10,068 nt of DNA, taken from positions 1 to 10,068 of the forward strand of contig JBELLU010000056.1 in NCBI GenBank assembly GCA_042096455.1. The letters are read 5' to 3'. Below are positions 7,177 to 10,068 of this stretch, in pieces. The stretch is from UBA7445 sp042096455 (GTDB lineage Bacteria; Verrucomicrobiota; Verrucomicrobiia; Opitutales; Coraliomargaritaceae). The notes beneath the pieces were generated by a model. That model searched no databases. It saw only the letters and a list, made by a program, of their open reading frames with translations, and was not told the origin of the DNA. The translations under genes were made by a program, and so were the position numbers. Within the stretch, counting starts at the first letter, position 1. Every line of letters begins with the position of its first letter.

Positions 7177-7809
7177 ATGAAGGTTTTTCTGGCAGTCACC
7201 GGCACTTTACTAGCTTCGACGCTTCTTGGAGCAAGCGCGAGTGAGGTGCTCAGTATTGATGCCGCGATTGCAAAAGGAAATATTCAGGCAGTACAGACCT
7301 TGTTGGCTGAAAACCCTGAAACGATTCAACGCGGAACGCATCCACGGCTCAGCCCACTGAGTCAGGCTATTATGCGAAAACGGGAAAAGATTGCTTTGCT
7401 GCTCATTAAATCAGGCGCGAACGCGAATGCGGTTGATCCGAGTCAGCGAACTCCCTTGCATCTATGCGTCGAACGTGACCTTCCGGTGGTGGCTGCGGCT
7501 TTGTTAAAAGCGGGTGCGGACGCAGATCGCCACGACAAGGTCGGTTGGACTCCGTTGCACCATGCCGCTGCCAAGAATCGACTCGAGCTTACCAGGGTAT
7601 TATTAAAGGGGGGCGCAAACCCTTCAGCGCTCAGTCGTGAAGGAGGGACGGCTTTGCATGAGGCTGCCGTCAAAGGAAGTGCTGCATTAGTGGAACTCCT
7701 TATTGCCGCCGGTATTGAAACTTCAACGCGAGCTGCAAACGGAAAGACTGCTTTGGACGTCGCCAGAGCCTACAAAAACACGGCGGTGATACCGTTGCTA
7801 TCAATATAA
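7177..7809 (+). CDS. Exported ankyrin-repeat protein
   Basis: The 210-residue protein begins with a Sec signal peptide: K2, a hydrophobic stretch, and a likely cleavage after ASA at residues 19-21. The rest is built from about five to six ankyrin repeats of 32-33 residues, at about 25-56, 57-89, 90-121, 123-154, 156-187 and a partial one at 189-210. Clear cores are RTPLHLCVER (91-100), GWTPLHHAAAKNR (123-135) and GGTALHEAAVKGS (156-168). Such solenoids bind proteins; no enzyme motif is seen. The same frame stays open upstream into the oxidoreductase gene, but the ATG at 7177 gives the signal peptide and lies one base after that gene's TAA, pointing to translational coupling. It may chaperone or scaffold the exported enzymes of the locus (inference). 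Confidence 0.85.
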   Translation: MKVFLAVTGTLLASTLLGASASEVLSIDAAIAKGNIQAVQTLLAENPETIQRGTHPRLSPLSQAIMRKREKIALLLIKSGANANAVDPSQRTPLHLCVERDLPVVAAALLKAGADADRHDKVGWTPLHHAAAKNRLELTRVLLKGGANPSALSREGGTALHEAAVKGSAALVELLIAAGIETSTRAANGKTALDVARAYKNTAVIPLLSI

Positions 7810-7829
7810 ATCAAACAGGTTTACGGGCA

Positions 7830-8999
7830 ATGCATAGGATTAACTTATTTATACAATTCTCGCTAACGAACTTTTTAGCCACGACCGCCTTTGCGGCGGG
7901 TGCATTCTTTGGTGACCCGCCGGACGCACATCACCCTTGGGCTATTCACGATCACAATCGCCCGCAACCGATCGTGGTGACTCCCGGGGCGATTCCCGGT
8001 GGAGCACCCTCGGATGCCACCGTGCTTTTTGATGGCACTGTGGCGTCACTCGCGAACTGGAAACATGAAAAGCCCGAAGCAAAGCGTCAGTCTGAGTGGT
8101 TTGTGGAGGATGGAGAGTTGGTCTGTGCGCCGAGGGCCGGTAACCTGTTGAGTCGTGAAGTTTTCGGTGATTGTCAGCTGCACGTCGAATGGTGTTCCCC
8201 GGAGCAATCGAATAAGACGGGGCAGGCACGGAGCAACAGCGGGGTTTTCCTTATGGGGATGGTCGAAGTTCAGGTTTTGGATAATTATCAAAACTCTACC
8301 TACGCAGATGGCACTGCGGGAGCGGTTTATGGGGTGATGCCACCTGCCGCCAATGCCCTGCGTTCAGGCGGGCAGTGGCAAAGTTACGACATCATTTATC
8401 GGCGTCCTATTGTGAGGGACGGGCAGGTCCTTGATGCCGGTTCTTTGACGGTTCTCTGTAACGGAGTTGTGGTTCAGGATAGTACTCCACTTGAAGGCGG
8501 TGGTGGTTACAAAAAGCGTATGTTCTTAAACCGAATTTTTCCAGAGCGTGGAAGCATAAAGCTTCAAGATCACGGTGACCCAGTCCGTTTTAGAAATATA
8601 TGGGTACGCCCCTTGCGCCCCCGCGCGTTGGATGGCGGCTTTGATGGTCGCCTCAGTACCGAGGCGACACAAGCAAAGCGTCAGGTCATCGCAGCGGACC
8701 TCCGCCGAGTCGCTGCAGATATGGAGGGTATTCAAAAAGCATTTCATCTCTATGAATCTTTAGTCTATGCATCGGACGCGGCGGCTTTAGAGGAAGCGGA
8801 GGCCATCGCTAAGAGCGCTTTGGAAGATTGGAAGGCAAGCCCAAAAGGCGGCCTTGAATCAGTAAAAGGAGATATTCTCTATCTGCAAAAAGCATCGAAG
8901 TACCTAGTCACACACGCAGTACTGCCATCCGACTATTTTGTCCTTCCGGCCGTCGAAGAAATAATCGATGCCCAAGGTTGGTCTAAAAAGAAACCCTAA
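7830..8999 (+). CDS. Secreted DUF1080 / 3-keto-disaccharide hydrolase family protein
   Basis: A 389-residue exported protein. The signal peptide spans about 1-22 (TTAFA, then AGAFF). Residues 33-52 form a His/Pro-rich segment including DAHHPWAIHDHNRPQP. The DUF1080 domain, a concanavalin-like beta-sandwich, runs from ATVLFDGT (63-70) through WFVEDGELVC (90-99), NSGVFLMGMVEVQVLDNY (136-153), WQSYDIIYR (183-191) and FRNIWVRPL (254-262). Family members include the reported Bacteroides enzyme that hydrolyses 3-keto-trehalose. A C-terminal helical extension of about 120 residues (270-389), rich in Ala, Glu and Lys, is not part of the core and is unassigned. It lies 20 bp after the ankyrin gene and 31 bp before the TIM-barrel gene. 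I infer cleavage of a glycoside oxidised by the exported Gfo/Idh protein. Activity on this substrate is unproven; a carbohydrate-binding role is the alternative. Confidence 0.85.
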   Translation: MHRINLFIQFSLTNFLATTAFAAGAFFGDPPDAHHPWAIHDHNRPQPIVVTPGAIPGGAPSDATVLFDGTVASLANWKHEKPEAKRQSEWFVEDGELVCAPRAGNLLSREVFGDCQLHVEWCSPEQSNKTGQARSNSGVFLMGMVEVQVLDNYQNSTYADGTAGAVYGVMPPAANALRSGGQWQSYDIIYRRPIVRDGQVLDAGSLTVLCNGVVVQDSTPLEGGGGYKKRMFLNRIFPERGSIKLQDHGDPVRFRNIWVRPLRPRALDGGFDGRLSTEATQAKRQVIAADLRRVAADMEGIQKAFHLYESLVYASDAAALEEAEAIAKSALEDWKASPKGGLESVKGDILYLQKASKYLVTHAVLPSDYFVLPAVEEIIDAQGWSKKKP

Positions 9000-9030
9000 A
9001 ACCATTTCATAAACTCAAACAATCAAACGT

Positions 9031-10065
9031 ATGCCAAGAACTGTAACACTATTCACCGGCCAATGGGCGGATCTCTCGCTTGCCGAACTTGCCCCTAAGG
9101 CTAAAGAAATGGGCTATGACGGCCTCGAACTCGCCTGCTGGGGCGATCACTTTGATGTCCAAAAGGCCCTCAATGAGCCGGACTATATCCAGAAAAAGTG
9201 GGAATTACTTGAGGCGCATGGCCTCACTTGCCATGCCATCTCAAATCACCTCGTAGGGCAGGCGGTCTGCGATATCATAGATGAGCGCCATGCCGCCATC
9301 CTGAGTTCGGAAATTTATGGGGATGGCGATCCGGAAGGCGTGCGTCAGCGTGCTGCGGCCGAAATGATCGATACTGCCAAGGCGGCACGTAAATTCTTTG
9401 ATGCGCGGCCGGAGGGCGCTCCTGAAAGAGTGGTGGTCAATGGTTTTACCGGTTCCTCCATATGGCATTTGCTCTATTCCTTCCCCCCCGTTCAACCCGA
9501 TCAAATTGAGCGTGGCTTTGCCGATTTTGCCGATCGTTGGACACCCATCCTTGACGCTTTTGACGCGGTTGGAGTTGATTTTGCCCTGGAGGTGCACCCC
9601 ACCGAAATTGCATTTGATATTGCCTCTGCGCAGCGTGCGCTGGATGCCGTTAAGGGGCACAAACGCTTTGGTTTCAACTACGACCCCAGCCATCTCGGTT
9701 ACCAGGGGGTGGATTACGTGAAGTTCATTCGCGACTTTAGTGAGCGCATTTTCCACATGCATGTGAAAGATGCATGGTGGGATCACGGAAATGGCGACGT
9801 CGGTGTCTTTGGGGGGCATACCGAATTCGGCGATGCCCGCCGCTATTGGGATTTCCGTTCTCCCGGTCGTGGGGATATTGATTTCGAATCCATCATCGTC
9901 GCACTCAACGATATTCAGTACATGGGGCCTCTGTCGATTGAATGGGAAGATGTACGGATGGAGCGCATCCATGGTGGTACGGAAGCCTGTGCTTTCACAC
10001 GCGCCCTCGACTTTGCGCCCAGTGCCGTCGCGTTTGACGCGGCCTTTGATAAAGAGAAGCAGTAA
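9031..10065 (+). CDS. Sugar phosphate isomerase/epimerase-like TIM-barrel protein
   Basis: The 344-residue protein matches the AP-endonuclease-2/xylose-isomerase-like TIM-barrel superfamily. MGYDGLELACWGDHFD (27-42) is the typical start of the barrel. Likely metal ligands at strand ends are E187 and H189 (LEVHP), D218 and H221 (NYDPSHL), H242/H244 and D247 (HMHVKD), and E304 (SIEWED). There is no signal peptide, so it is probably cytoplasmic. Relatives isomerise or epimerise sugars. C-glycoside deglycosidases of the same fold act on 3-keto sugars by metal-assisted elimination, which makes a 3-keto sugar lyase or isomerase plausible here. The gene is last in the visible operon, 31 bp after the DUF1080 gene, with only three bases left in the window, so more operon genes may follow. 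Its leader AAACTCAAACAATCAAACGT has no Shine-Dalgarno. Confidence 0.85.
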   Translation: MPRTVTLFTGQWADLSLAELAPKAKEMGYDGLELACWGDHFDVQKALNEPDYIQKKWELLEAHGLTCHAISNHLVGQAVCDIIDERHAAILSSEIYGDGDPEGVRQRAAAEMIDTAKAARKFFDARPEGAPERVVVNGFTGSSIWHLLYSFPPVQPDQIERGFADFADRWTPILDAFDAVGVDFALEVHPTEIAFDIASAQRALDAVKGHKRFGFNYDPSHLGYQGVDYVKFIRDFSERIFHMHVKDAWWDHGNGDVGVFGGHTEFGDARRYWDFRSPGRGDIDFESIIVALNDIQYMGPLSIEWEDVRMERIHGGTEACAFTRALDFAPSAVAFDAAFDKEKQ

Positions 10066-10068
10066 AAC

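Noticed and set aside
9241..9972. Long minus-strand open frame opposite the TIM-barrel gene
   Set aside because: It is fully antisense to a protein with clear metal-binding motifs and shows no domain of its own.

Overview
This window looks like chromosome from a Gram-negative heterotroph that breaks down sugars or glycans. My best guess is Verrucomicrobiota (Opitutae/Puniceicoccales-like), with Planctomycetota or a relative as the alternative. The reasons are the mix of protein families (Tat-exported Gfo/Idh/MocA oxidoreductase, DUF1080 protein, TIM-barrel sugar epimerase-like protein, PAS-AraC regulator), translation starts without recognisable Shine-Dalgarno sequences, and degenerate repeats between genes. 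This is inference from protein character; no rRNA or marker gene is present.

Layout. Bases 1-648 hold no convincing gene. They contain a purine-rich and GTTCGATGTTC-like tract, two copies of a foldable element of about 110 bp (145-258 and 384-488), and smaller repeat pairs. Three minus-strand genes follow, read from 3290 down to 649: a DoxX-like membrane protein, a Tat-exported Gfo/Idh/MocA oxidoreductase and a discoidin-domain lipoprotein. A 270-bp AT-rich divergent region (3291-3560) carries nested direct repeats. From 3561 to the window end, six plus-strand genes are separated by only 1-31 bp: PAS-AraC regulator, MFS transporter, cytoplasmic Gfo/Idh/MocA oxidoreductase, exported ankyrin-repeat protein, exported DUF1080 (3-keto-disaccharide hydrolase family) protein, and a TIM-barrel sugar isomerase/epimerase-like protein. 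No terminator is visible inside this run.

How the genes may work together. The set matches oxidative (3-keto) glycoside breakdown: an exported oxidoreductase oxidises a sugar hydroxyl, a DUF1080 protein cleaves the activated glycoside outside the cytoplasm, the MFS carrier imports the product, and a cytoplasmic Gfo/Idh enzyme with a TIM-barrel isomerase/lyase returns it to central metabolism. The PAS-AraC protein is the likely local switch for both arms. The DoxX-like protein may link the exported oxidoreductase to the respiratory chain, and the discoidin lipoprotein may bind glycan. The substrate cannot be read from the sequence. The DoxX link and the exported ankyrin protein are the least explained and most interesting parts.
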